In this document: positions 47,011 through 57,702 of the stretch, piece after piece
How positions within the stretch are numbered: position 1 is the stretch's first letter
How the letters are laid out: every line of letters starts with the position of its first letter
Assembly: GCA_014529385.2 (NCBI GenBank)
Contig: CM043968.1
Location: 24,556,513-24,618,512 of the forward strand
Reading direction: 5' to 3'
DNA: 62,000 nucleotides
Source of the DNA: Adiantum capillus-veneris
Taxonomy: Eukaryota > Streptophyta > Polypodiopsida > Polypodiales > Pteridaceae
The notes under the pieces: generated by a model
Seen by the model: the letters and a program-made list of their open reading frames with translations, nothing else
Told to the model about the DNA's origin: nothing
The model's database searches: none
Position numbers and translations under genes: made by a program

Positions 47011-48979
47011 ATGGCCAACTCTACTTCGCAAAGGCGGCCAAAGGATGAGGTCACAGCACTTGCATGCCACAACACTAGAGGTGTAGATGATGAGTGGGTG
47101 CCACAAGAGTTCACCAAAGGTGCTTGGGTATACATGAAACCATCTGCTGTTGGCCCTCATCGTGTGCAGAATCGTGCAAACTTGGATCTTCATTGGAAAG
47201 GAAAGCTCCTTGGTTTCAAGAACCGCAAAGACAAGGGGACCGTAGCCATTGTGCAACATGTTTTCTCAATGTCAACCATGCACTTGCAACAACCACCTCA
47301 ATTTCCAACACATTGTAAGTATATGTTTTGAGAATACAAAGCTACGTGTGAAATCACAGTGTAATGTTATTATGGATTCATACTTAACATTTGTCATGCA
47401 TTTATAGTCATATTTCCATCCTCGTTGGTGGAGGAGCAGCCACTACATAGTCTCTCCGGCACATTCAATGCTATACATGCGGATATTGGAGCAATAATGT
47501 TCCCACATCTTTGCCCAACCAAACTTGTTCAAAGAAGGATTTTCTTCTATTCTCACTCCTATATTGTCCCTACTTCTACACAAGCATTTGGAACGCTTGA
47601 ACCCATCAAAGTAACTTCCTTATTAAGTATGGAGTGGCCGGTCCCAGATTTGTGGTCGGTAGCATCTTTCAAGCAAAAGATGATAATGGATGTCCAAAAC
47701 TCTTTGAAATACTCTAAAGCTTCTAGGTCTATGGGCTTGAGTTGGTGTTTGCCTATTCATTGTTTTGTGCACATTTTTAAAGAGTTTGGATTTGTGGAGA
47801 CTACCACAATGCTTGTATGTAAAGATGCGCATTACGAAGAATTAGGAAGGCTTTTAGAAGAGGACTAGGGTTTTGTGGAGGGCATGCACAACGGGGACTG
47901 GTACCGTTGTAAGGTTGGAGCTTCAGATATTGGAATGCGCTATTTGAAATCCCGCACCTCCTTGTACATACGATTTCACTATGATCGTTGGATGTGCAAG
48001 CTTGGAGTGTGGACTCCCTTACAGAGTGTAGACGGCGCTATTGCAAGCTTTGACATTGCAGTGAAGATGCCCAACGATGCTTTGGAGGCAGTCCAAGTGA
48101 ACAAGCATTGGACTCTCAGTAATGTTCGAGAACATTTGGTTATTATGGGTTTTGAGGCCCTTCAACAAGCACAATTTCGTTTACAAGGTCACAAGGTGAG
48201 AATCCTTCCACCACATTTTCAATACATCATGGTTTGTCGATCATTAGATGCTTATTGTAATGAATGTCCGCAGATTGGGAAGAGAATGGAAGACAAATTG
48301 AAGGTCGAGGAGGACTGTGGGATAGATGGAACTATGCTATCAATCTTATAACTTTGTAACTCTTGCAATTTTCATATTGATCCCATCTGATGATCCAAAG
48401 CTTGTATCTGTGGTGCATGGGAGCATTGACTTGGATGCAAAGGGCAACAGGGAGGAGGACGACAAGGAGCAGGAGGTAAACTGTATCCTAATTTTCATGT
48501 TACCATTTTATCCTTCATTGTCTTTTTTCTTTACCTTCATAGGTTTGTGACAGGATGTTGTGGAGGTTGATGATTTTGCTGCAAGGACGGGTGGCAAGCA
48601 GACGGGCTTCGGACCTCAAGCTTCCCTTGCACATTACCTAGGACAACTCCCCCCTGGCGATGTGGCCATTATCCATAATGAATTTACTCCCCAAGCCCAT
48701 TTTATGACTTGGTCGTTAAAAGCTTTGAGCAAGTTTTTGTGTTTGAGCACCATTGCTGAAACTGCGCATCAAGTGTTCCTAGTGCGTAGATCCCTTGTAT
48801 GCACAGCGTTTGGCACTAGCTTTCGTGGTAAAGTGCTTACCCAGATAGGGATACATGCTTCCATTGGCTCAACTGACCCAAATTCCATAGCGCAGTCCCT
48901 CTTGACTGGGGAGTTGCCTTACGCACAAAATAGGCTCCAGGAAATGGTCAAAAAAATTATGAACTCCTCAGATACATGA
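47011..48979 (+). pseudogene. Unrecognised spliced gene, damaged
   Basis: Starts MANSTSQRRPKDEVTALACH at a good context (CAACCATGG). Exon 1 (47011-47314) and exon 2 (from 47408) join through a GT-AG intron of 93 bp with the frame kept. Exon 2 carries WPVPDLWSVASFKQ and is interrupted by an in-frame TAG at 47866-47868; the same frame continues open for 160 codons (MHNGDWYRCKVGASDIGMRY, IRFHYDRWMCKLGVWTPLQS). Frame changes occur at 48310-48370. FILIPSDDPKLVSVVHGSID follows, then a GT-AG intron 48476-48553, then the last exon to the stop at 48979 (DVVEVDDFAARTGGKQ, LTGELPYAQNRLQEMVKKI). I recognise no domain. Consistent splicing plus few lesions suggests a real but decaying gene, probably of a mobile element. 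It converges on the H3-like ORF. Confidence 0.55.
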
Positions 48980-49112
48980 TGTAAAATCACCGTGCTGGAA
49001 GGAATAAAAAATATTTGAAATTGTCTCTCTATATTGCAAATTCTTTTGAATCTGATTTGTCAATCTTGAAAATTGTTTCAATTGGTGATATGAATTGTTT
49101 TTTGATTGGTGA

Positions 49113-50460
49113 CTTTGTTATTTCAAGTTCTGTATGTAATTGCAGTCAATTTCAGTATATTTGTGCTTTTTAAGTACCCTAGGGGATAGATTAGTCTATA
49201 AGGGGCAAAAAAATGCCTGGCCACAAGGGCGCGCAAATGGCCCATCCATCAGTTTTGGGTGGGCCATTTGCACGCCCTTGTGGCCAGGCATTTTTTTGCC
49301 CCTTATAAGCCAATCTACACCCTAGGGTACTTAAAAAGCACAAATATACTGCAATGGATTGGTTTTGCATCATTCATTTAAATGCACCCTTTTCATATGG
49401 CAATTCCAACATATGTTCAGACTCAAGGACACTAGAAAATCTGAAATCAATTATGAAATGAATTTTCCAGCACACTATCACCTGCTTTAGCTCTACCTAG
49501 TACACCCCTCCACCAAAAAGTCCAATTACATTGGACATTTGAAAAATCCAAATTAATGTTGCATAGACACTTGGTTTCACAATATGTTATTTGTTTTGAT
49601 ATCCTATAAGGAATTCAAAGCTTGAAATGACCAAAAAAAGGTGTCCACAAGGATCCATGTAGAATATTGATGCAAAACCAATAGGTTTTAGTAAATTTGT
49701 GCATTTTAAGTACCCTTGGGGATAGATAAGCCTAAAAGGGGTAGAAAAAGGCCTAGCCACAAGGGCGCGCAAATGGCCCATCCATCAGTTTTGGATGGGC
49801 TATTTGCGCGCCCTTGTGGCCAAGCATTTTTTTGCCCCTTATAAGCCAATCTACCCCCTAGGGTACTTAAAAAGCACAAATATACTGCAATGGATTGGTT
49901 TTGCATCACCATTTAAATGCACCCTTTTTATGGCAATTCCAGCATATGTTCAGACTCAAGGACACTAGAAAAGCTGAAATCAATTATGAAATGAATTTTC
50001 CAGCACACTATCACCTACTTTAGCTCTACCTAGTACACCACTCCACCAAAAAGTCCAATTACGTTGGACATTTGAAAAATCCAAATTAATGTTGCATAGA
50101 CACTTGGTATCACAATATGTTATTTGTTTTGATATCCTATAAGGAATTCAAAGCTTGAAATGACCAAAAAAAGGTGTCCACAAGAATCCATATAAAATAT
50201 TGATGCAAAACCAATAGGTTTTAGTAAATTTGTGCATTTTAAGTACCCTTGGGGGTAGATAAGCCTAAAAGGGGCAGAAAAAGGCCTGGCCACAAGGGCG
50301 CACAAATGGCCCATCCATCAGTTTTGGATGGGCCATTTGCGTGCCCTTGTGGCCAGGATTTTTTTGGCCCCTTATAGGCTTATCTACCCCCAAGGGTACT
50401 TAAAATGCACAAATTTACTGAAATTGACTGCAATTACATACAGAACTTGAAATTACAAAG
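49113..50460. repeat. Triple palindrome array with outer inverted repeat
   Basis: Structure P1-D1-P2-D2-P3. Palindromes P1 49153-49351, P2 49690-49886 and P3 50223-50419 are each ~198 bp with ~95-bp arms around a 7-base loop (centre TGGCCCATCCA / TGGATGGGCCA). D1 (49352-49689) and D2 (49887-50222) are near-identical direct repeats of ~337 bp, each bounded by ATTGGTTTTGCATCA and TGATGCAAAACCAAT. The whole is enclosed by an outer inverted repeat (49113-49170 with 50402-50460, beginning CTTTGTTATTTCAAG). It fills the interval between two convergent genes. Mirror ORFs on both strands across it are by-products of symmetry. Confidence 0.95.
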
Positions 50461-50561
50461 ATAATAGACAGAGTAGACACAACTGTTGATCATATTGTCA
50501 TTGGAAAGTCAAATCATTACAAAGATAAGGGTGTGCAATACAAAAAGAGGGATAACTTCGG

Positions 50562-51458
50562 CTAATGCTCGAAGTCTCGTCGCAAACGACATGCAAGCTG
50601 CATATCTTTTGGCTGTGTTGTCACTCGCTTTGCATGAATGGCGCATAGGTTGGTATCTTCCAACACCGAAATGACGTGGGCCTCTGCAGCTTCTTGAATA
50701 GCCTCTAGCGCTATTGCTTGCATTCTATACTGATTTCCATATCTTTGAAGCACCTCCTTCACAGTGCGAGCAAAGGGGGCGCGTCGAATCAAGAGCTCCG
50801 TCGTCTTCTGGTAGTGGCGGATTTCTGCAAATGCCCTTGCTATTTTTCGGTGCCGCTGTTGTTGTCTTGGGGGCACTTGCACATTTGCTGGCGGGCGGCG
50901 TTTAGGCTTCTTGAAAAACTTAGACTTGCGCCTATTTACATGCTTAGGGGCTGGTTCTGCAGCCTCTTCTGATTCTTCTTCTTCCCTTGGTTGCCGATCT
51001 TGTCGTGTGGGGAGAGCTCCCTGGCCTTGAGGCAATGTCTTCCCCCCAACGGGCACCCGGTGTGTGCGCGGTATCTTTTCTCGCAGCCATGGTGGCTCAC
51101 TCTCTGATTCGGTGTCTGTATGGACCACCCGAGTCCTGGATGGTCTTGCTTGTGATTGGGGGCGCGACGGCTGCTCCCTATCGGACTCTGATGTTTGCTG
51201 GCCCTCTGCTTCTCTCCAGCGCTGGGCACGTTGCTTCATTCTCTTTCTAGGTGTTATATCTTGATGAGGTGGAGATTCAACAGTCCTTGATGACTCTCGT
51301 GCCCTACCACCATGCCCACTACCAGAAGAGTTCCTGGAACGGCTAGGTGTTCGTGGCCGTTTTCTTGTGCCTTTAAGCCATGACGGCTTCTCACATCCTT
51401 GGAGGGTGTTTTTGTTGGCAGGCGGATGCTCTTTCGCGGTTTGTTTGGTGCGCGCCAT
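50562..51458 (-). CDS. Long-tailed histone H3-like protein
   Basis: Intronless minus-strand ORF of 298 codons. Residues 1-8 are MARTKQTA, identical to the canonical H3 start; the next residues (KEHPP) replace the R8-K9-S10 region, so the H3K9 position is Glu. Residues ~10-205 form a long basic and acidic low-complexity tail rich in Arg, Ser, Pro, Gln and Glu. Residues ~210-298 are a histone fold: [20 protein letters not shown] (alpha-N/alpha-1), [20 protein letters not shown] (loop 1/alpha-2), and [20 protein letters not shown] (loop 2/alpha-3), ending [13 protein letters not shown]. Loop 1 has the H3 length, without the insertion usual in plant CENH3. Canonical H3 is 136 residues. A TATAAATA box lies ~60 bp upstream. 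It neighbours transposon-like relics. Alternatives: divergent H3 retrocopy or CENH3-like variant. No stop or frameshift is visible. Confidence 0.85.
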   Translation of the reverse strand: MARTKQTAKEHPPANKNTLQGCEKPSWLKGTRKRPRTPSRSRNSSGSGHGGRARESSRTVESPPHQDITPRKRMKQRAQRWREAEGQQTSESDREQPSRPQSQARPSRTRVVHTDTESESEPPWLREKIPRTHRVPVGGKTLPQGQGALPTRQDRQPREEEESEEAAEPAPKHVNRRKSKFFKKPKRRPPANVQVPPRQQQRHRKIARAFAEIRHYQKTTELLIRRAPFARTVKEVLQRYGNQYRMQAIALEAIQEAAEAHVISVLEDTNLCAIHAKRVTTQPKDMQLACRLRRDFEH

Positions 51459-51515
51459 TTTGTTGGTAAGAGCTCACCTGTTCTTAAGAAATGAGTGATT
51501 TATGAGAGCATGCAA

Positions 51516-51523
51516 TATTTATA
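51516..51523 (-). promoter_or_regulatory. TATA box of the H3-like ORF
   Basis: TATAAATA on the minus strand, 58-65 bp upstream of the ATG at 51458, within CCCTTATAAATATTGC. Confidence 0.55.
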
Positions 51524-51669
51524 AGGGCCCATTTAAAAAGAGCCCTGTTCACACTAATTTTTTTAAAACAAGTATTATTTTTTAAATAAACATGTCGCTA
51601 AGAGTTGGACCCTGTGTTCACGTTTAGTGACTAGTGCAGTATCCACTTTGATCCTTGTCGCACTCTGCA

Positions 51670-52740
51670 TCACCGCCATGCAGCATGCTTGGTGGGACCT
51701 TGCGACATTTTCGACTTGTTGCTATGCTCTTGATGACTCCATTTGAGCACTTCAATAGCAATCTTGGATTGTCGCGGACGCTCCATTGTGAGCTTACGAG
51801 AAAATGTTGTGCGAAAAAACCAGTTGAACATCTCCTCCAAATAATTGGATTGCACCATTCCACCACCATGTCGAGTATTTTTGAAGTACACTCCCCTTGC
51901 TCGATAATGGGACTTCTCCATGCCTTGAGTGCTAAAAATTTCAAGCGATCCATACTTGTGCATAAAAAATGCACCATGCGCAAACAAGATATGTTATTCA
52001 CATGAGTAAACGATCCACATTATTAAATAAAAACAATCCCTTGTAATGAATACACCATGAATGACTTACCATGTAATGTGTGATGTTATTTTCACCCCAA
52101 GAAAGGGTGAAGACCTTGGTAAAATCCGCCAAAGCTTCTTGAAATGATTGACGTTGTTCTTCTGTTGTGCTGTTAAGTCCCATAAGCTTGACCATTTGAT
52201 CAAAATGGGCCCAAACTTGCTTGCGCTTGTTTGCAAGCTTGCCATTTGAATCATTGTCAGTAGTAGCTTTGCATAACTCCTTCCAAAGCTCCTAAAGGTT
52301 ACCTGTCTGCTGGTTGGAGCTGTTTTGAGCATCATATCGACTTAGCTTTCCTTGGGAAACTCTCTTCAAAAAGTGTCTAGCTTTTTGTCCACTCATTGAC
52401 ACTTGTTGAGCAATTTCATGGGCCTCCCCTGTGTTCTTTGCAGCAACTATAGACACATTTCCACAGTGACAGCCAATGGAATTCAAGAGTACCTCCACTC
52501 TTTCGATCGCTTCCTAGGACTTTTCCAACGGTTTCATTGTGAAAGCATAGTCAATGTGGAGCTTCAATAGCCTATCAGAAATGCGCATGAATGCGTGTAA
52601 TGTACAAAAATGTACATTCGATAGAGGAAATCGAAAGATTGGATTCCAAGCGTGGTCCTTTTGATCACGGTCTGGGGCATTGAGCATGGGACTTTCTTGT
52701 TTGAAATAATGAATTTGTAACACTGTATTTTGCTCAACCC
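51670..52740 (-). pseudogene. Unrecognised transposase-like protein relic
   Basis: Minus-strand reading from ~52740: PIFRFPLSNVHFCTLHAFMR, a TAG near 52514, VEVLLNSIGCHCGNVSIVAA, VSMSGQKARHFLKRVSQGKL, a stop near 52292, then VWAHFDQMVKLMGLNSTTEE and DFTKVFTLSWGENNITHYM. A GTAAGT donor follows at ~52069, but no good acceptor is seen. Coding resumes as AHGAFFMHKYGSLEIFSTQG and MEKSHYRARGVYFKNTRHGG, ending at a TGA at ~51670. The H-x-H...QG-x-E-K-S-H layout recalls C-terminal parts of some transposase-like proteins (compare the DUF4218 region of CACTA), but I cannot name a family. The N-terminal half is absent: gag sequence abuts it at ~52742. Confidence 0.5.
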
Positions 52741-52744
52741 TCGC

Positions 52745-53850
52745 ATAGAAATATCCTCCACAAAGTCGTACAATAGCGCTTCTATGTTTCCATAGTTTTC
52801 CTTTTTCAAAGGTTGGAACCATGTAAGGGCAGTGCCTTCCAGGGTTAATCCAAAACCTTCAAACTGAATGTGAAAATTAATGAGGTGTTTAGCTCTCAAC
52901 ACCTGTTTGAATGATGTTGAATGTGCATGGGGATCCCTGATCCGTTATACTTTGATGTCGTGCATTTTGCAGCTTGAGATGGACTCATGGGTCTTGACTC
53001 AATGACATATCTCATCATCTCCGGAGTTCCTAGGAAAGTATCCTCATACACCATAGACGTTGTTTCTTCAGGTACAGCTCTCGGTACTTCTCTTGTGGTC
53101 ACATTTGGCACTACTTGCTTAGTAAGGTGTGGCATAGGTGACCCTATAACGACCATAAATCCACCTCTATCTGCATTTCTCTCTAGATGAGTATAATTCA
53201 CTCTATTTGTCCTTGTAGTAGAATAAACTCAGCTCGGTTCTTCTCTCAGCTTTGTCAGTGTTTCCACAACTTCAACTCTAGCTTTTGCAGTTCTTGGCTC
53301 TAGGTTTACGCTTCAAACACTAGGCATGGTCAGTTGGTCAATCATTGGAATCCCTCGATAAGTGATTTTTTGAGAATCCTTTCTTGATACTACTTCAAAT
53401 TTGTTTCCAAACTTGTCTAAGATTAAAACAGTCTGTAGTTGTTGAAGCAAAAAAATATAGGATCTTCTCTTTTGTGGTCGCTTTGTATCCAATGGATTTC
53501 CCTCTGTACATGCTGATATCTTCTTCTATGGATGCCCAATACAGATATATGCATGTATCATCTATCAAGGCATGTTTTGTTTTCAAGCAATGGACATGCC
53601 TGAGATGTTCTAAAGATGGCAATGGCCATTATTAAGGCACTGCATCTCTTCGGCTAGAACTAGCTATCTCTTTCTCCGGTAGATCAAAACTCATTTTGTA
53701 GAAACCAAAAGACTCTAAAGTCATATCAGACACGTAGTCCTCAATGATATATTCTAGGACTTCCATAGGATCTGCTATCAATTCTAGATTGATACTCTTT
53801 TCTAATGAGACTCTATTCTTAGTCTCTCTATAAGACCTAGCCTTAGAGTT
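52745..53850 (-). pseudogene. Gypsy gag fragment and upstream remnant
   Basis: Minus strand. TSKYNGSGIPMHIQHHSNRC then LRAKHLINFHIQFEGFGLTL, EGTALTWFQPLKKEN and LLYDFVEDISM is the plant gypsy gag core (F-x-G, A-x-x-W-F). 53201-52896 is the preceding gag part, and 53850-53395 carries more retroelement-like ORF relics. The gag frame ends abruptly near 52742, where the unrecognised gene begins, so one of the two has been interrupted or truncated. Confidence 0.65.
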
Positions 53851-55890
53851 ATAAAAGCTACTGATGGGTTAGTGGTTGCGCAAGTGGTGGTGCAACCAAA
53901 GTTGGTCGGCCATAGGAAATGGCACAACAAAATATATTTCTTGAGTTTTGAATGTGAACTCTAGTGGTTAGGGGTGCAATGATTATCATGGGCTATAGAG
54001 AGACATGCTATTTGTGTGCTAGGTGTGTTCCCCTTTCCCCCTATCCAGCAACGTGCTCCCTAATCATCGATGATTAGCATTAGGCTATGGAGGGTGCGTT
54101 ACGTATTATATCATTCATGACTTACGCAAGCAAACCTTAGCTTAAACATGGTGTTAGGGTTAGGGTTAGAGAGATCATGATTAGGGTTAGGTTATGCCAA
54201 AGACAAGAGCAGAGAGAGAGAGAGAGAGAGAGAGAGTAGACACAATGATAGGACTCAAAGTGCAAGTGCTTGATCAGAAAATAGCCTCTCTATAGACTTG
54301 GTGCTTTACAATCATTGGCTAGATGGGTTTCAGCCTCTAGCTATTGGACCATGTTATCATCTATCCTTTCTTAGGTGGCTAGAGGGCTTTCATATAGTGG
54401 TGCCACAAGTTGGGCTTACCCTAACATATGCCCCCTTAAGCCAAACTTGGGGTTTACAAAGATTTCATGTGTTCATGTATAGATGGGTATCATTTTGGTG
54501 AGTGTCAAATGTAGCACCCAAAATACAAAGTGTACTCCCCAAAGAATTTTCAACTAGGTGTAAGACCAAAGTTGCAACATCCACCCCAAAGAATTGTCAA
54601 TTGGGTGTAGGATCAAAGTGTGCACCTCACCTAGAGGTTTGTAGGCAACTAGGTGGTAGGTCAAATACAAATGTGGTGCTTTCAAATGGTTTTGTGTATT
54701 TGCCTCCAGTGTTAGAGGGTCAAATGTGTTGTTGATGCCATCTTCTATGTGTGTGATCGTGTTTGTGCTCAAGATGATGGGCAGTCTTACCATACACTCA
54801 TTGTGTAGGCAGTGTCTAAACCCGTGCGTGCAAGTGCCTTCGTGCACAAATGTTTCAAACATTTTTTCTTGCCTTCACACTCATGTGATTCATGTGCTTT
54901 GTGGTTGAGCCTTGATGCTAGTTTTGTTTTTGTTAAACTTAAAGTTGGATGTATTATACATTTCCCCAAATGCACCCTTTGGCTCTGTCTGCAGGAAAAA
55001 AACCTCCCTTGAGGCAGTTCTTGATGTCTTGAGACAGGGGATTTGCCCGTGGGAAAAGACCTCTAAGAGGGGCTTGGCTCAAGGTTTGAGTCATCGGCCC
55101 ATGGGAATTGGCCCTAGCAACCCGAACGTCATCTAAAAAACAATTGAGTGCCCCTATTGAAGTCCGGCAACGAGAATTCGGCACATGCTGTGGGAACATT
55201 TGCTTGCGGATCCCCGACTGGGGGAGTCAAGCAAGATTCAATGCTATTTGGCGTTCGTCCATGTTGCTTGAAAAAGTATCCACGGCCTTCGAGACCACGA
55301 TCTCCACGCTAAGCCAACAAGACTTATGGCCTTCCACGTGAGACACTCCAAAAAGACTATGTTATAGCGGCCTTCATAGTGTTTAGACACAGATACACAC
55401 CTAGATATGGAAATATGATTAAGTGGCTTGATCCCCTCAGATTTTGGAGCTTACGATCTCAAATTAAAGCTACTGCATAAGTTTTTCAATTGGAGTCTGT
55501 ATGTGAAGATTATGGCCGTTTTTGTGAAAACTATTTTTCACTTGCAACACAAAACTGCTTGTAACTTGATCTCTGCTAGGTAATTTTTTGCCCAAACTTA
55601 ATCATTGCAATGTACATGTCATGCACAACAATGTCGTAAAATCTAGTGTCTACCAACCCAAATGATTTTCTCATATTAAACTAATCATTTAATGTGGGAG
55701 AATAAACGGGAATTAGGGTTAAGATATAGACATGTGCTTATAGATCTATCTCAACACGGGGCAAATGGTAAAGGGGCCCAAATGAGAGATGGTCTATCAA
55801 AGAGCAAGGCTAACCAATGGAGCATAAGACATTAGGGTTAACTTCATTGAAGACCTCCAATAGTTAGTGTAAAAGTCCTTTGACCTTAGG
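53851..55890. other. Unassigned sequence, possibly LTR of the terminal gypsy element
   Basis: No recognisable genes. Contains a few TTAGGG-like units (54153-54215), a (GA)n tract at 54208-54237 and a repeated phrase (CAAAG/AATT..CAA..GGGTGTA(A/G)GA(C/T)CAAAGT) at ~54530-54620. The 5' LTR start of the element at 57.3 kb may lie here or further right. Confidence 0.3.
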
Positions 55891-55894
55891 TAAG

Positions 55895-56135
55895 CTAGGG
55901 CTGAGCTTGAGGTGGGAACTCGGCCCAAGCTTGAGGTGGGAACCCGGCCTAAGCTTAAGGTGCTTGAGGTGCCTGATGGCTAAGATGCTTGAGGTTCTTG
56001 ATGATTGAGATGCTTGAGGTGCCTGTCATGCTTAAGATTCTAGGCTTGTACTTGAGGTGAGAACCTAGCCCAAGCTTAAAGTGCTTAAGGGCCAAGCTTG
56101 TGGTGGGAACTGGGCCTAATCTTGAGGGGCTTGAG
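55895..56135 (+). repeat. Minisatellite-like GCTTGAGGTGGGAAC repeats
   Basis: GCTTGAGGTGGGAAC(C/T)CGGCC or shortened GCTTGAGGT forms recur about nine times at irregular spacing. Confidence 0.75.
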
Positions 56136-56200
56136 GTGTCAAAAGTCAAATATCCAATCCCTACAAGGAGGGGGCAAGCCCTACATGAGGGGGATGAGAG

Positions 56201-56201
<1 letters not shown>

Positions 56202-56267
<66 letters not shown>
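56202..56267. repeat. (CA)n microsatellite
   Basis: About 33 CA units. Confidence 0.97.
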
Positions 56268-56272
<5 letters not shown>

Positions 56273-57285
56273 AGGCATGCTTAGTACAAAGAAAGCACAG
56301 GGGACACTTGTCAAGTTCCTCCTCATGTTGCCCTCATGGTGTGCTTGAAGCCTATTGGTTGGCCACCCAAGGGGTCCAATGATAATTTAAGAGATTTAAT
56401 AATTGTCTTTACATTTATCAAGTCCTCTCTCTCAAAGGGGAAAGGGGGACACTTGTCCCAAGGCTACCCTTGTTGCTTGTAATGCCTCCTCCTTGTGATT
56501 GGCTAGGCCTAGAGGGGTCCAATGATCTTCAAGCATGAGCTACAAGGGGGGGTCGACCAAAGCAAGGGGGTTGCTTAGGGGGTATACTCTCCCACACACA
56601 CTCACACACAATCTCATTATTCATTGTGCAAAGTGCAAGATCTCTCTCTCCTTCTCCAAGCAAGTAGAGGTTGAGAGCCTACACCAACACTCTTTGCTAT
56701 GGAGTGCAAATCCAACCAAGAGCCATGCATCAATGCTTAAGCTTGCCATCTTTTCCATATTCATTACTAGGCTATTATGTATGCTAGCCAGAATAGTTAT
56801 GATAAGTGAGGAGTTAATTCTTTCTCCTATGAAAATGTTTCTTCTTCCTTTTCCCCACCCTCATTCTCTGCTAGCTCTCTCCACCTTCGAAGGTGTTTGA
56901 GGTCTTGGGAGTGAGGCTTGGGATAGTTAAAGCTTTCTTCAAAGTTTATGTTATGCTTGTGATGAATGAAGATTTCCATCTTCATTGCATCACCTAGGTC
57001 ACAAGGAACACAAAGATCGTATTGTAACAAGTCTCTCTTAATAGGAGAAATCATAATATAAATGCCTATTGGAGGGGGGACCAGCTCCACATAAATTCGG
57101 TCCTCAACTGTTGTCATGTTCTCTAAATTCTCTGTCTTGTAAAAGTATTGTTCATGCCAAGTTAACTAATTGCTATGATTATGTTGCTATTTTCAATTAT
57201 GTTCACCAGCTATGCTCACAAAGTAATTTCTCAAAAGTACTCTCATTAATTTCCGCTAGTCTCAAATTAATATGCCAATTCCATT
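56268..57285 (+). repeat. Probable 5' LTR end of the terminal gypsy element
   Basis: The sequence just before the primer site at 57288 must be LTR; a plausible end is TTACA at ~57285. The 3' LTR is outside the window, so the start is unknown. Contains two diverged copies of a block ending GGGGTCCAATGAT (56377-56389 and ~56514-56526). Confidence 0.4.
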
Positions 57286-57702
57286 ACATTGGTATCAAAG
57301 CATTTGGTTTCTCTTTTCTTGCTTAAGAAGAGAGGTCCTTAAGTAGCCTATAAATGGTTGATGTTGCTAATTATATTAGGGTAAGTGGAACTAGGATCTA
57401 TTATCGATTTTGTTGAGCCCAATATGTGGGATATGGTGCACACCCTCGAGAGCTTTGGACTTAATAATGGAGTCTTTTTAGAATTGCCTAAGGCTTTATT
57501 ATTATTGAGCCATAAGAAGTCCAAAAGGAGCTAGCCCTCGGCAACTTGCTATGTTAGACCTACTCCACTACTCTCTATAATTAACCACTTCGAGCCATGG
57601 GTGTAGATACTTCATAGCCGATTTTCAAAGGCTTAGAGGAGTGGCAACTAAGGTTTTGAATTGCCAAAGCATACACTAAGTACATACATAAATTTTGTTA
57701 GC

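Noticed and set aside
46727-47086. Pro/Ser-rich ORF as a secreted protein
   Set aside because: Driven by short CT/CC-rich tandem phrases; overlaps the better-supported start at 47011 in another frame.
49140-50314. Mirror ORFs on both strands (YLCFLSTLGxRLxYKGQKNAW-type) across the palindromes
   Set aside because: They are translations of palindrome arms. Both strands give the same peptide, as symmetry requires; not genes.
50562-51458. Calling the H3-like ORF a CENH3 (centromeric H3)
   Set aside because: Long tail and divergence fit CENH3, but loop 1 has canonical H3 length and the [14 protein letters not shown] region is H3-like. A tree is needed, so I left the name open.
54150-54216. TTAGGG-like repeats as an interstitial telomere
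   Set aside because: Only a few interrupted units, and the plant telomere repeat is TTTAGGG. Too short to call.
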